DNA from: Bacillota bacterium
Lineage (GTDB): Bacteria > Bacillota > Clostridia > Lachnospirales > Lachnospiraceae
DNA: 64,000 nucleotides
Assembly: GCA_023439505.1 (NCBI GenBank)
Contig: JAEXNR010000005.1
Location: 1 to 64,000, forward strand
Direction of reading: 5' to 3'
The notes beneath the pieces were generated by a model, which did no database searches, was not told the origin of the DNA, and saw only the letters and a program-made list of their open reading frames with translations. This document shows positions 10,201 through 17,664 of this stretch, in pieces. The position numbers and the translations under genes were made by a program. Position 1 is the first letter of the stretch. Each line of letters opens with the position of its first letter.

Positions 10201-10470
10201 TTACAAACTGAAAATGCACAAATGTTACCGTCTTTTATTTATTATGGTGTATCCGATAAAGAATCCGTTATTATTTCAAAGCTTGGAGTTCCACGTTTTG
10301 CTGTACGCAATGTTCTAGAAGTTTTAAAAAGAGAGCATCCGGATATAGATATAAAGGTTCAAAATATCGAGTACCTTAAAGATTATGTAAAAGAAATAGA
10401 ATCAGAGCAATATAATATAGAAAATGTTTCTGGAAATGTAATAAAAGATATTATTGATAAAAAGTTATAA
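7228..10470 (+). CDS. hamB: HamB-like SF2 helicase of a Hachiman system
   Basis: This 1080-residue protein has a long helical N-terminal region (about 1-310), then the motor: GMPTSAGKS (Walker A, about 336-344), CYLVPTNALIDQV (Ia), ISTPEKME, MDEAH (about 446), TTTLAQGMNFP and NIAGRAGRAYKD (motif VI, about 711). This order resembles Ski2-like/HamB helicases. In Hachiman, HamB holds HamA inactive on DNA until it senses aberrant ends. The gene overlaps hamA by eight bases with AGAGGCG as ribosome site, consistent with 1:1 synthesis. Codons 16-27 lie within a perfect 16-bp hairpin (7273-7307). Codon use is A+T-rich like the rest of the island. An AbpB-like relative is the main alternative. Confidence 0.82.
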   Translation: MNNIENITNSIKSVFAVSEENLSSLTAMLSYIDLNHIYNRFDNINKEKKYSDVELISKTNLLNALMEIVLENPNMETIENETRKKLLYDLYGATASLYEQLLLQTDDGNLWGNMPYLVMYSMLSYLADKQTISSIYIDEYNKKLNNNGEIFDGFSTIMKLEYYSYYLVVLMLGNIKNYDGLITISSYINTANSILDEAQSEEINKDEMNITNGLKIASFGNIIYLTSLLKEYLFSGKIESEDNQDIYSIIDMYSYNAFYLLGAENIELRIIGHLLKYSYERIAENSIWNIAEKSPLIRKFIENNLSSGNRYIYSLLPSQRDVISEVLTPKKSIIVGMPTSAGKSLLAEMQILFSIHNYQIHDFKPTVCYLVPTNALIDQVKRDLQEDFKEFNFNIETALPYYDVDEIEDEILSRKHIDILISTPEKMEALIRQNHPSINNTRLVIMDEAHNLGDESRGSKFELVLAAVKQKIKEANYLLLSPFIGNAAEIGEWLADSERNSTAVSIEWTPTRQYIGCNLLNTKKTKSSLRFFKSARNQLGTENVDILLNTDPQKINDDIKEGSINNAVRLCVILNDFICQAGNILILCAGLGTTKNLSKKIRDYFVENAILKDISSDSDVKRALEIIKLENGEDDSLLECVKYGICYHNSGLSNLVKETLEELIRNNKMKLIFATTTLAQGMNFPINTVIFDTVRFRGNNPRDLTNAEFWNIAGRAGRAYKDKEGYIILSYSNTQKETIANVKRYIESDLKEVISSLNAFFTKDNAISLEYNVLKDPDNTPILNLLQYINHILNISYDYKISPMDVTKIRTILNDSFLYHSLSRQEGFINAQRKLNTFVAQYIRHVNANKKEDMSKADELGISDISYIKVKSIIGAFISRIKEDGYNDYKVSEIILKTKNLERLTEIINIIARIPEINIEMTGAGTLDPQSIARLLLGWVNGEKIKDIAQDIKREGQALSETMSLCNRYLNSQMKSYMPWGINIYQNISYDLQTENAQMLPSFIYYGVSDKESVIISKLGVPRFAVRNVLEVLKREHPDIDIKVQNIEYLKDYVKEIESEQYNIENVSGNVIKDIIDKKL
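7273..7307 (+). other. Perfect 16-bp hairpin inside the start of hamB
   Basis: GCAGTAAGCGAAGAAA (7273-7288) and its exact reverse complement (7292-7307) are separated by only three bases. The hairpin begins 45 bases after the hamB start codon and encodes part of VSEENLSSLTA. There is no T-tract after it. It is strong enough to influence translation or stability of the hamB part of the message. Confidence 0.85.
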
Positions 10471-10704
10471 GTAAAATTAAGATTACTTGACAGTTATTTG
10501 TGAGAAAGAATAATACACAATGAGATCAAGACATTATATAAGATAATTAGTGGCAAAATCTGAGTGTAACTGGAATGCAATTGGAATGCAACCACAATAA
10601 AAAACAATAGAAATGTGAATAACCAAAAAAATAAAACCCCAGAAAACCGCATAAAATAAGGCTAATTCATAAGCATTATAAAGCCAAAAAACGGCCTTAC
10701 AAAA
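10471..10704. other. Right-end non-coding region of the island
   Basis: No gene is visible. The stretch holds a tandem TGGAATGCAA repeat (10571-10580 and 10582-10591) and an imperfect long-range dyad pairing CCCAGAAAACC near 10637 with GGGTTTCTGGG in the tRNA fragment at 10720. Direct repeats this close to an attachment core are typical of arm-type integrase sites. Confidence 0.5.
10571..10591. repeat. Tandem direct repeat near the attachment site
   Basis: TGGAATGCAA occurs twice with one base between copies, giving an 11-bp period (one helical turn). It lies about 120 bp inside the right junction of the island. An arm-type binding site for the integrase is a reasonable guess, unproven. Confidence 0.5.
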
Positions 10705-10759
10705 CTAAGGATCTAGTCCGGGTTTCTGGGTAGGGGTTCAAGTCCCCTCGACTGCACTA
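10705..10759 (+). pseudogene. Displaced 3' part of a tRNA-Leu gene (right attachment site)
   Basis: The sequence reads as the 3' portion of a class II tRNA: anticodon loop CTAAGGA (anticodon AAG, Leu, 10707-10709), right anticodon strand TCTAG, variable arm, a perfect T arm AGGGG-TTCAAGT-CCCCT (10732-10748), acceptor strand CGACTGC (10749-10755) and discriminator A. Bases before 10705 cannot pair as a left anticodon strand, so the 5' part is missing. This is the usual residue of integration at a tRNA anticodon loop. The intact tRNA should lie just left of the window. The end reads CTA rather than CCA, as expected of a copy freed from selection. Confidence 0.75.
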
Positions 10760-10776
10760 CGCGAAAAGTATTCGCG
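10760..10776 (+). other. Short hairpin after the tRNA fragment
   Basis: CGCGAA and TTCGCG pair around a five-base loop directly after the tRNA acceptor end. It probably belonged to the processing or termination region of the original tRNA gene. Confidence 0.4.
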
Positions 10777-10780
10777 CATC

Positions 10781-10822
10781 AAAAATGAGAGATATGACGA
10801 AAGTCACAGCTCTTATTTTTTT
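10781..10822 (+). terminator. Terminator of the original tRNA transcription unit
   Basis: AAAAATGAGAG pairs with CTCTTATTTTT (one G-T pair), with an inner GAC-GAAA-GTC helix, ending in a run of seven T. It lies just downstream of the tRNA remnant and would insulate the island from the chromosome. Confidence 0.75.
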
Positions 10823-10966
10823 GCCATTGCAACCAATAATTGCGGATATAGTTCTAAATGGTTGGTAGATACAGGAAATTAAATATGATATGATGATTTC
10901 ATCAGATGAGGGAATGTAAATGACGTCAGTTACAATAATTTCTTTGATTTCAAGAAAGGGGGAAAC

Positions 10967-11644
10967 ATGGAATTTAAAGATAAATTAGCAATTTTAAGAA
11001 GAGAAAGAAGGCTTTCACAGGAGGCACTGGGAGAAATTATCGGAATATCAAGACAGGCAGTTACAAAATGGGAGCTGGGGCAGGGATACCCTGATATCAA
11101 TAATCTGATTATGTTAAGTAATACCTTCAGGATTAGTGTTGATCGACTTGTAAAAGAGGAAGAAAGCGATTATTTTCTTTCAAAAATCATGAAAGAAAAA
11201 ACCGGGACAGAAGAAATAATAGAGTTCTTAATGAAAGCTAAGACATCGACCTACTCAGCGGATGGGCCTAGATCAGCCCCATCCAGACCTCAGTCCCTGG
11301 ATATGCATTTTAGTGAGGAAGATTACCTATATATTGATACCTATATAGGTGCGGAGCAATTTGGAGGAGAAGAAGCAGTCTGGTATCAGGGAAAACCTGT
11401 TTGGTGTATGAATTACACAGGACGGATACTGGGAGATGATTTTTCAGGAGATTTTTTGAAGGAAGCTTTACGTCATATTACAAAAGAAGCACCTTACAGA
11501 GGTCCCGCACTCTATCAAAGCGGTGATTACACCTACCATTGTTATTCTACCGGCAGCTTTGAATGGTTCCAGGGACATGAAGAAATTTATTGCCGGTCGG
11601 CAAAGATTTATGAATTAATCTTTCATGGCGGTAAGCTAAGGTAA
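10967..11644 (+). CDS. XRE-family regulator with DUF5680 domain
   Basis: The first 60 residues are a Cro/CI-type helix-turn-helix: LAILRRERRLSQEALGEIIG, then SRQAVTKWELGQGYPDINNL. A linker leads to a C-terminal ~140-residue domain (IIEFLMKAKTSTYS, YIDTYIGAEQFGGEEAVW, YRGPALYQSGDYTYHC) that matches DUF5680, usually found fused to such regulators. A small-molecule sensor is plausible but unproven. AAAGGGGG precedes the ATG. This is the first chromosomal gene after the island junction, and its less A+T-rich codon use contrasts with hamB. It may co-regulate the split-barrel gene downstream. Confidence 0.85.
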   Translation: MEFKDKLAILRRERRLSQEALGEIIGISRQAVTKWELGQGYPDINNLIMLSNTFRISVDRLVKEEESDYFLSKIMKEKTGTEEIIEFLMKAKTSTYSADGPRSAPSRPQSLDMHFSEEDYLYIDTYIGAEQFGGEEAVWYQGKPVWCMNYTGRILGDDFSGDFLKEALRHITKEAPYRGPALYQSGDYTYHCYSTGSFEWFQGHEEIYCRSAKIYELIFHGGKLR

Positions 11645-11732
11645 TAAACATAAGAGATTTAGGGAATCACCATGCATAATAGCAAATTTGTATCAAAACC
11701 GGAACATATGGGTTGTTGAATGGAGGAGAAAA

Positions 11733-12197
11733 ATGGTTTTAAACTATAATGTAATGAAGGAAGAGGTTTTTAATCAATTGGGTAGCCATAAGATAATGGT
11801 GTTGGCTACCAGCTCAGAGGATAGAGTTACAGCCAGAAACATGAGCTGCATCATAATGGATCAAAAAATATACTTTCAGACAGATAAACTTTTTTTAAAA
11901 ACTCAGCAAATACTTAAGAATCAAAATGTAGCACTTTGTACTGATAATATCCAGATGGAAGGTATCGCAAAGATCATTGGTCATTCCGATGATGCTCCGG
12001 AATTTTGTGAAACATATAAAAAGTATTTCAGAACATCCTATGAGGCCTATACCCACTTAAGAAATCAAGTTATTATTGAAGTGGAACCAGTCTTTATAAC
12101 ATTATGGGGATATGCGGATGGACATCAGCCCTACAGAGACTTTCTGGACAACAGACAAAATAAAGCTCATAGAGAATTGTACGATATCAGCAAATAA
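11733..12197 (+). CDS. Pyridoxamine 5'-phosphate oxidase-like (FMN split-barrel) protein
   Basis: This 154-residue protein has the split-barrel pattern of general stress or flavin reductase-like proteins: MVLATSSEDRVTARNMSCIIMDQKIYFQTDKLFLKTQQILKN-type strands, then NVALCTDNIQMEGIAKIIG, and VIIEVEPVFITLWGY. Such proteins bind FMN or F420 and reduce small molecules; the substrate is unknown. The start at 11733 follows GGAGGAG. An upstream in-frame ATG at 11688 lacks a ribosome site. It lies 88 bases after the XRE gene on the same strand and could be co-transcribed with it. The length is normal for the family. Confidence 0.8.
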   Translation: MVLNYNVMKEEVFNQLGSHKIMVLATSSEDRVTARNMSCIIMDQKIYFQTDKLFLKTQQILKNQNVALCTDNIQMEGIAKIIGHSDDAPEFCETYKKYFRTSYEAYTHLRNQVIIEVEPVFITLWGYADGHQPYRDFLDNRQNKAHRELYDISK

Positions 12198-12365
12198 TCA
12201 TTAAATTTTTGCTACTGCTACAGAGAGCTTTGAAGTTTTTCCAGACCCCTTCTGCCGGTTTCATCTTAATGGTTCGCAATTGGTCAAAAGTAGGCAGTGT
12301 ATGGGAAATCGATTTGCTTTCGCACAAGGTAGATCTCACCCAGGAAGGCGTACGTTGATGCATTG

Positions 12366-12400
12366 AGCCGCTCTGATATATTCATGGATAAAGAGCGGCT
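12366..12400. terminator. Hairpin between convergent genes
   Basis: AGCCGCTCT and AGAGCGGCT form a 9-bp stem around a 17-base loop between the split-barrel gene (+) and the ABC permease gene (-). No T-run follows on either strand, so termination is only suggested by position. Confidence 0.45.
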
Positions 12401-12409
12401 GATTCCTTA

Positions 12410-13570
12410 TCATATCATATCGATTTTTTTCTCTCTGCGGATAACATAACAAGATAGAATCAAACCTATTATAAATACAATACCGCAAATAACAGGTTCG
12501 ATTCCAAACAACTTCGTATGTCGATATAAAATATTGGATGAGCTGAACATATTTTTAAAAACACTAAAGCAAAGTGACCAGAGAGCAACAAACGCAGGGA
12601 TTAGTTTTAGTATTAAGGTAATGATATTTTTGCTATACCTGGAGAATACAAATGCAATGCCCGCGGTTCCTAAACATAGCAAATAAAGAAGAATAACGCA
12701 AAGCACAATATACTGCCCGTAGGTCAGATCAAACCAAAATACATTGATACCCATAAAAGATATAAGGCCGTGATTTATAAATAGTTTTGTTCCGTTTACG
12801 TTGTAAATAGCCCCAAAAATAAAAATCAGAGCAGTGGTTAGAAAAAATGATGACAACAGAACAGCGGCAAACTGCTGACGGAAGATTTTCCTGCCATTCT
12901 TTGAAGTGTATTGTAAAAGATACAGGTGTTGCACGCGATCCGTGATGATGACAGGGGCAATAAACACCAATACTGCCATGTTCGCCAATATTGCAAGATA
13001 TATCGTGTACACGGCGGTATTCTCATAGACCCATCCACTCATTATGTTATGAAGGCTATTATATTTCACGGTAGACTGTCGCAGCTGTTCTTTTTCTTTT
13101 AAGCTATAATCGGTATCATAGAACCCCGCATGATACCTTTCCTCAATAGATTCCAGCGCCTCCAGCTTAAAAAACAGAAAGCCGGATTCTTCCCCTAATA
13201 ATTGGTGAATCGCGTTGTCCTCAAGCTGTGTGCGTTCGTTTTTTTGACGTACCTTTTCAAAATCCCCAAAGTTATGGATTCCTGCCACAGAAAAAGCTTC
13301 ATTATTTTTGATATACGCTTCTATTTGAGAACTTATTTGTCTATAGGCATTTACAATAAATTCACTGTATTCTTCCGGTTCCAGTGTGGTACCATACTGT
13401 TTTGCCATCTGGATGCTATAATCAACCTCCTCCTGATGAGGATGTCCGCCCGGAAAATACCTTATATAATAGTGCATAAACATAAAAAAGAACAGCGCGC
13501 AAAGTACAGCAGTCATAAAAATTAGTTTTATGTTCCAGATCTTTTTCATTTCATATAACACAATCTTCAT
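12410..13570 (-). CDS. ABC-2 type transporter permease
   Basis: This 386-residue membrane protein has one N-terminal transmembrane segment (LIFMTAVLCALFFFMFM), an extracellular domain of about 150 residues, then five or more segments in the C-terminal half (TIYLAILANMAVLVFIAPVII, SSFFLTTALIFIFGAIY, YIVLCVILLYLLCLGTAGIAF, FIIGLILSCYVI). This is the ABC-2 layout of bacitracin or antibiotic exporters. It ends the minus-strand operon sigma-membrane protein-ATPase-permease-permease and overlaps the previous gene by four bases (ATGA). It probably pairs with the similar-size neighbouring permease. The substrate is unknown; cell-envelope stress export is inferred from the ECF sigma factor. Confidence 0.8.
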   Translation of the reverse strand: MKIVLYEMKKIWNIKLIFMTAVLCALFFFMFMHYYIRYFPGGHPHQEEVDYSIQMAKQYGTTLEPEEYSEFIVNAYRQISSQIEAYIKNNEAFSVAGIHNFGDFEKVRQKNERTQLEDNAIHQLLGEESGFLFFKLEALESIEERYHAGFYDTDYSLKEKEQLRQSTVKYNSLHNIMSGWVYENTAVYTIYLAILANMAVLVFIAPVIITDRVQHLYLLQYTSKNGRKIFRQQFAAVLLSSFFLTTALIFIFGAIYNVNGTKLFINHGLISFMGINVFWFDLTYGQYIVLCVILLYLLCLGTAGIAFVFSRYSKNIITLILKLIPAFVALWSLCFSVFKNMFSSSNILYRHTKLFGIEPVICGIVFIIGLILSCYVIRREKKIDMI

Positions 13571-14727
13571 GTCAAATCTCTCTTTCTAAAATAAGTATTG
13601 GCAAGCCCGCAAATTATCAATAAGGCTGAAAATGATACGGATATTCCCAATGTTTCAAAGTGGGGCCAAAGGATATCTACGTCACCATCTGTGAACCATA
13701 TGCTATGTTTCAACCATAACCAGACAGGTGTAAGCATGGAATAATATCGTACATATAATCCCGCGGTCAGCGTTTGTGGAAGCTGCATCGGCAGTACAAC
13801 AATTGTTGCATTAATTGCGATGAAAAACAGGAAACCGGTATAATCATTGCGTATCAATACAGCAATACCAAAAGCCATAAGTGAAAAGCATAGGATCAGA
13901 CTTATACTGAGTCCAAGCATTGCACCTAAATAGGTCACCACGCGAAAGCTATGCCATGTTACAAACGGTCTGTCCCCCGCAATCAGGTCATGTCTGTAAT
14001 TGAATATACTCGACACATTACTGTTCCAAATATCCCCGTAGTCATTCATAATGAAATAGATAAGTAAAGTAAACAAAGCCAATAGCATATATGCGCCAAG
14101 CCCCATTGAAATAGACGCAGACAGCTTCGTCACCAGGATACGGCGCCCCTTTTTTGTAGAATATACAATGGCTTGTGTTCTCTGGCTCTGTTCATATCCC
14201 AGAGAAAGAAAGACCACAAGAACCGAAAGAAGTATGCCTTCTATAAGAATCCATCCCATCAAATTATGAAATAGTTGTTGATGCCGTGTATATGTCGCGC
14301 CCGCAAAATAAAGCGACAGACTTTCGTTTTTCTTCCCTTTTTCATCGACCACTTTTTGTAATAGAGAATACTTTTCCCTTATGATTTTGGCAAAGCTGCC
14401 TGTTGCACCTGATGCGGTAATGTAGCTTTCCCCTATTTCACTTGTGTGGTAATCGTCAAACACATCAGTCACGTTGTCGGTGTCAGATTTAAGGCGTTCT
14501 AACCACTTCATCTGTTCCTCACTGGTTTTTATCCCGGTAAGGTTATCATAAAAAGACAGGTTAAGCAGATATCCCGTATCTTTTGAAACAGCACCGATAA
14601 AATTAGCATAGGGATCGCCGGAGCTGTTTATCACCAGGAATAGGTTAAACATAAGGCACAGGCTTATAAATCCCCATACCGCCATGGATGAAAACAGTTT
14701 CTTTATCTCATACCAATAAACAGTCAT
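13567..14727 (-). CDS. ABC-2 type transporter permease
   Basis: This 386-residue membrane protein has the same length and layout as its downstream neighbour: an N-terminal segment (AVWGFISLCLMFNLFLVI), a large external domain (SFYDNLTGIKTSEEQMKWLERL onward), and five C-terminal segments (GWILIEGILLSVLVVFLSLGY, MGLGAYMLLALFTLLIYFIM, YLGAMLGLSISLILCFSLMAF, GFLFFIAINATIVVLPM). Its start overlaps the ATPase stop, indicating coupled translation. The two permeases likely form a heterodimer served by the ATPase. Sequence divergence between them is high, so a recent duplication is not obvious. Confidence 0.8.
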   Translation of the reverse strand: MTVYWYEIKKLFSSMAVWGFISLCLMFNLFLVINSSGDPYANFIGAVSKDTGYLLNLSFYDNLTGIKTSEEQMKWLERLKSDTDNVTDVFDDYHTSEIGESYITASGATGSFAKIIREKYSLLQKVVDEKGKKNESLSLYFAGATYTRHQQLFHNLMGWILIEGILLSVLVVFLSLGYEQSQRTQAIVYSTKKGRRILVTKLSASISMGLGAYMLLALFTLLIYFIMNDYGDIWNSNVSSIFNYRHDLIAGDRPFVTWHSFRVVTYLGAMLGLSISLILCFSLMAFGIAVLIRNDYTGFLFFIAINATIVVLPMQLPQTLTAGLYVRYYSMLTPVWLWLKHSIWFTDGDVDILWPHFETLGISVSFSALLIICGLANTYFRKRDLT

Positions 14728-15581
14728 TAGAGTACCTCATCCCGATAGGCATATAAAAACACGTCCTCCAGATTAGGAACAACCGGTCTTGCAGTGCCTG
14801 TGTATTCCGTATCGCATACAAATCGTACAAGCGTATGCCCATCCTCCTGCCGGCTGGTCAACAGAAGATGTGGCTGTGTAACCGTTTCAATCTCCCATGT
14901 TTCGTATACTTTACCGTGTAATGTATTGCAGATGTTGACGGGGGAATCATTACATAGTAATTTATGATCTTTGAACATAATGACATGATTAGCGATTGTT
15001 TCGATATCAGAAACAATATGCGTAGAGAGAATGACGATCCGGTCTTTTGAGAGAGCGGAGATCAGGTTGCGAAAACGCACCCGTTCCTTCGGGTCAAGTC
15101 CGGCTGTCGGCTCATCCAGGATCAGTATCCTGGGGTTGTTTAACATGGCCTGTGCAATGCCTACCTTCTGAAGCATACCGCCGGAAAATTTTCGCATTTT
15201 TTTATCCATTACATCGCTTAGTGAAACGAGTTCCAGAAGCTCCTCCGTTTTGTGCTTTGCGGTTGCCCTGTCAATTCCTTTTAGTGCTGCCAGATAGTTT
15301 AGAAATTGACGGGGAGATTGGTTTTTATAGTATCCAAACTCTTGCGGTAAGTATCCGATAATATCCCGGTATCTTTCGTCCAATTTAGTGATTTCGCAGC
15401 CCTCCCACAATATCTCACCTTTCGTGGGGAAAAGCAGAGTTGTGAGCATTTTTATTAAAGTGGTTTTCCCTGCACCGTTTGGCGCAAGCAAGCCGTAAAC
15501 ACCGCCTGTAAACTCAAGAGTGATATCCGCAAGGGCGGTGTAATTACCGTATTTTTTTGTAACATTATGAATGACTAACAT
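14727..15581 (-). CDS. ABC transporter ATP-binding protein (BcrA-like)
   Basis: This 284-residue ATPase powers the two ABC-2 permeases. It shows LLAPNGAGKTTLIKML (Walker A), GYLPQEFGYY (Q-loop region), KFSGGMLQKVG (signature), ILILDEPTAGLD (Walker B) and STHIVSDIE (H-switch). The first position after Walker A context is LAPNGAGK instead of the commoner GPNGAGK. The C-terminal extension (THPHLLLTSRQ-like region and LEDVFLYAYRDEVL) is typical of drug-export ATPases. I use the ATG at 15581, with GAAAGG upstream; an in-frame ATG at 15602 lacks a site. It overlaps the preceding membrane-protein gene by 17 bases. Confidence 0.9.
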   Translation of the reverse strand: MLVIHNVTKKYGNYTALADITLEFTGGVYGLLAPNGAGKTTLIKMLTTLLFPTKGEILWEGCEITKLDERYRDIIGYLPQEFGYYKNQSPRQFLNYLAALKGIDRATAKHKTEELLELVSLSDVMDKKMRKFSGGMLQKVGIAQAMLNNPRILILDEPTAGLDPKERVRFRNLISALSKDRIVILSTHIVSDIETIANHVIMFKDHKLLCNDSPVNICNTLHGKVYETWEIETVTQPHLLLTSRQEDGHTLVRFVCDTEYTGTARPVVPNLEDVFLYAYRDEVL

Positions 15582-16308
15582 AATATGCGACCTTTCTTTC
15601 ATGAAACTTCATGAGTTTTTTGATTTCCATAAGAAACAATGTGCACGCAATTACGGCGACGAGCATGGTTATGGCGACAGGTATTTGGGACAGAAAATGT
15701 TCCCATTGTTCTCCTAATAACCATATTGGCATAAAACCAATGGCAATCCATAGCAGCAGTGATAAAAAGTGAATCCATTTCCATTTGAAATGCCGCATCA
15801 TGAATATGGTTAAAAATGCACAAAGAAACAATGCACAAAGAGAGAGGGAGGATGTCTTAAAGAAGCTATAAACAACGAAGGATTGACTAAAATACAGGCT
15901 GATCAAGGTACAAAACACGGTGCCCATCAGTGAAAAACAAAGGACACGAAATGCGGCAATCTGTTGTATGGTATATTTGCATGTCATTTTTAATTCATAT
16001 AATCCATTCATATGTTCAACTGTTTCGCTAAATAGCACAATAAAGAGAAAGAATAGGGGAGCGATTGCAAATAAAGTGGCGTAGGTATGCTGTTTCAGAG
16101 TCAGAGGATATAGTCCAATCAAGACAATCATGGTAAGAACAGTCATCACCATGGGAAAAGCCATATCATGAAAAATATATCTAAGTCCAAGTGTCCTGTG
16201 TATATTGTAAAGATATTCCCATAAACGCTTTGGTCTGGACAAACCCTTTGATAAGATATCTTCAATTGCTTTCTCTTTTTCGTATTGGGAAGGTTCAATA
16301 ATATTCAT
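15565..16308 (-). CDS. Six-segment membrane protein between sigma factor and ABC ATPase
   Basis: This 247-residue protein has a cytoplasmic N-terminal ~45 residues and about six transmembrane segments (MVMTVLTMIVLIGLYPL, LFAIAPLFFLFIVLF, VLCFSLMGTVFCTLISLYF, LSLCALFLCAFLTIFMM, FLSLLLWIAIGFMPIWLL, VAITMLVAVIACTLFLM). Its position directly after the ECF gene, with a 14-base overlap, is where an anti-sigma factor is often found. No zinc anti-sigma motif is visible, however, and the protein resembles an ABC-2-associated membrane subunit. GGAG lies eight bases before the ATG. Function is not established. Confidence 0.7.
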   Translation of the reverse strand: MNIIEPSQYEKEKAIEDILSKGLSRPKRLWEYLYNIHRTLGLRYIFHDMAFPMVMTVLTMIVLIGLYPLTLKQHTYATLFAIAPLFFLFIVLFSETVEHMNGLYELKMTCKYTIQQIAAFRVLCFSLMGTVFCTLISLYFSQSFVVYSFFKTSSLSLCALFLCAFLTIFMMRHFKWKWIHFLSLLLWIAIGFMPIWLLGEQWEHFLSQIPVAITMLVAVIACTLFLMEIKKLMKFHERKVAYYVSHS

Positions 16309-16843
16309 CCTTAAACTCCTCTCTCATTGCTTTTAGTAAGCGGTAATACTTTGACTTGACTGTCGATTCCGATAAGGACAAAAGCGCTGCGATCTGTGTA
16401 AATGTATAATTACCAAAGAACTTTAGTCTGAATATTTGTTGTAATTCCATCTCCAGGGAATTGATATAGTGATGTAATCGTGAGAATAATTCTTTGATTT
16501 CTATCTGCCGGGTGAATTCAGTTTCATCGGGAAGATCAAGATCTGCCATATCAAGAATGTGTCTTCTCTCTGTCGTGCGTTTGCGAAGATAATCAATGGT
16601 TTTGTTTGTTGCAATTTTATACAACCAGGTACGAAAGCCTGCTTGTTTTCCATCATAGGCAGCAATTGATTGAAGCATGGATATAAAAATATTCTGTGTT
16701 AAGTCCATAGAGGTGTGCTGATCAGAGGTTTGCCTGTAAACATATCGATATATTTCATCATAATAATTGCAGATCAATGTATTGGCGGCAGCTTTGTTTC
16801 CGCTTCTTTGTATCTTGCGTATCAACCGCATTTCCTCATTCAA
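16295..16843 (-). CDS. ECF-type RNA polymerase sigma factor
   Basis: This 182-residue sigma-70 family factor has region 2 (YDEIYRYVYRQTSDQHTSMDLTQNIFISMLQ-type, then FRTWLYKIATNKTIDYLRK) and region 4 (LEMELQQIFRLKFFGNYTFTQIA, LSLSESTVKSKYYRLLKAMREE). Short length without regions 1 and 3 marks it as ECF. It likely activates its own operon, which encodes an ABC exporter. The start is chosen at the TTG at 16843, seven bases after AGAGGGGG; an in-frame GTG at 16849 would leave no spacing. A 7-bp dyad lies 34 bases upstream. No typical soluble anti-sigma factor is found nearby. Confidence 0.9.
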   Translation of the reverse strand: MNEEMRLIRKIQRSGNKAAANTLICNYYDEIYRYVYRQTSDQHTSMDLTQNIFISMLQSIAAYDGKQAGFRTWLYKIATNKTIDYLRKRTTERRHILDMADLDLPDETEFTRQIEIKELFSRLHHYINSLEMELQQIFRLKFFGNYTFTQIAALLSLSESTVKSKYYRLLKAMREEFKDEYY

Positions 16844-16876
16844 GATCACACCCCCTCTGTAATTCCCTCATCTATA

Positions 16877-16899
16877 TATTCGTTATGATTGGACGAATA
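16877..16899. promoter_or_regulatory. Dyad upstream of the ECF sigma gene
   Basis: TATTCGT and ACGAATA form a 7-bp perfect inverted repeat with a nine-base spacer, in the promoter region of the sigma/ABC operon. On the minus strand it follows TGAAAC, a typical ECF -35 core. It could be an operator or part of an autoregulated promoter. Confidence 0.45.
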
Positions 16900-17061
16900 G
16901 TTTCAATAAACTAATAAATTTTTATTTTTGTTTGATCAAAGAGTTTCTTATAATTATACTCCTCTTTTGCCGGTTTCGGGAAAGTAAGTATCCTCCAAGC
17001 AGAGCCGGGTATAATTTGATTGTCATGATAGCTGTGCTATAAAATTAAGACTGCTTACAAA

Positions 17062-17090
17062 TTGTTAATGTGATATTATATACGTATATT
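17062..17090 (+). promoter_or_regulatory. Promoter of the isochorismatase-family gene
   Basis: TTGTTA (17062-17067) and TATATT (17085-17090) are spaced by 17 bases, about 30 bases before the chosen start codon. An overlapping alternative uses TTACAA and TATATA with 16 bases. Confidence 0.5.
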
Positions 17091-17121
17091 GAAAACGATG
17101 ATAAGGAAAGGAGAGAGGAAC

Positions 17122-17664
17122 ATGAATACAAAACTATTGGTAATCGTTGACATGCAGCATGATTTTATTGCCGGATCTTTAGGGACGGATGAAGCAAAGA
17201 ACATTGTTCCAAAGGTGGTTCAAAAGATGAAGAATCATCCGGGCATAATTATTGTGACAAAGGATACCCATGATGAGCATTACTTGAATACACAAGAAGG
17301 CTGTAATTTACCCGTACCGCATTGTGTGAAGGGAACGCAGGGATGGGAATTGGACCGGGAGATCGAAGAAGCTTTGCAGGGGCATTTCGCATATGTTGTT
17401 GAAAAACCCTCCTTTGGTTCTTTGCAATTGATTGATATCGTTGATGATTTGTTAAGCCTTGGACATTCCATCAGTGAAGTTGAGCTGGTGGGCTTATGTA
17501 CCGATATATGTGTAGTATCAAATGCACTGATTTTAAAGGCGAGATTACCGGAGGTGCCGTTTGTTGTGGATGCCTCCTGCTGTGCAGGGGTATCACCTGA
17601 AAGCCATAAGCATGCATTAGAAACCATGAAGATGTGCCAGATTAAGATAACGAACGAAGGGTGA
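17122..17664 (+). CDS. Isochorismatase-family cysteine hydrolase (nicotinamidase-like)
   Basis: This 180-residue hydrolase shows the family's catalytic set: VDMQHDF (Asp), YVVEKPSFGS (Lys) and LCTDICVVSNALIL (nucleophilic Cys). KDTHDEHYLNTQEG and LPVPHCVKGTQGW agree with a nicotinamidase-like or pyrazinamidase-like subgroup, with His and Asp residues placed for metal binding. Nicotinamide deamidation in NAD salvage is the best guess, but related cysteine hydrolases act on other amides. The start follows GGAAAGGAGAGAGG; the ATG at 17089 overlaps the promoter and is rejected. It is a single-gene unit with no NAD-salvage partner in the window. Confidence 0.85.
   Translation: MNTKLLVIVDMQHDFIAGSLGTDEAKNIVPKVVQKMKNHPGIIIVTKDTHDEHYLNTQEGCNLPVPHCVKGTQGWELDREIEEALQGHFAYVVEKPSFGSLQLIDIVDDLLSLGHSISEVELVGLCTDICVVSNALILKARLPEVPFVVDASCCAGVSPESHKHALETMKMCQIKITNEG

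Noticed and set aside
10684..10756. Complete tRNA gene at the island end
   Set aside because: The sequence before the anticodon loop cannot form the acceptor, D arm or left anticodon strand; only the 3' part is tRNA.
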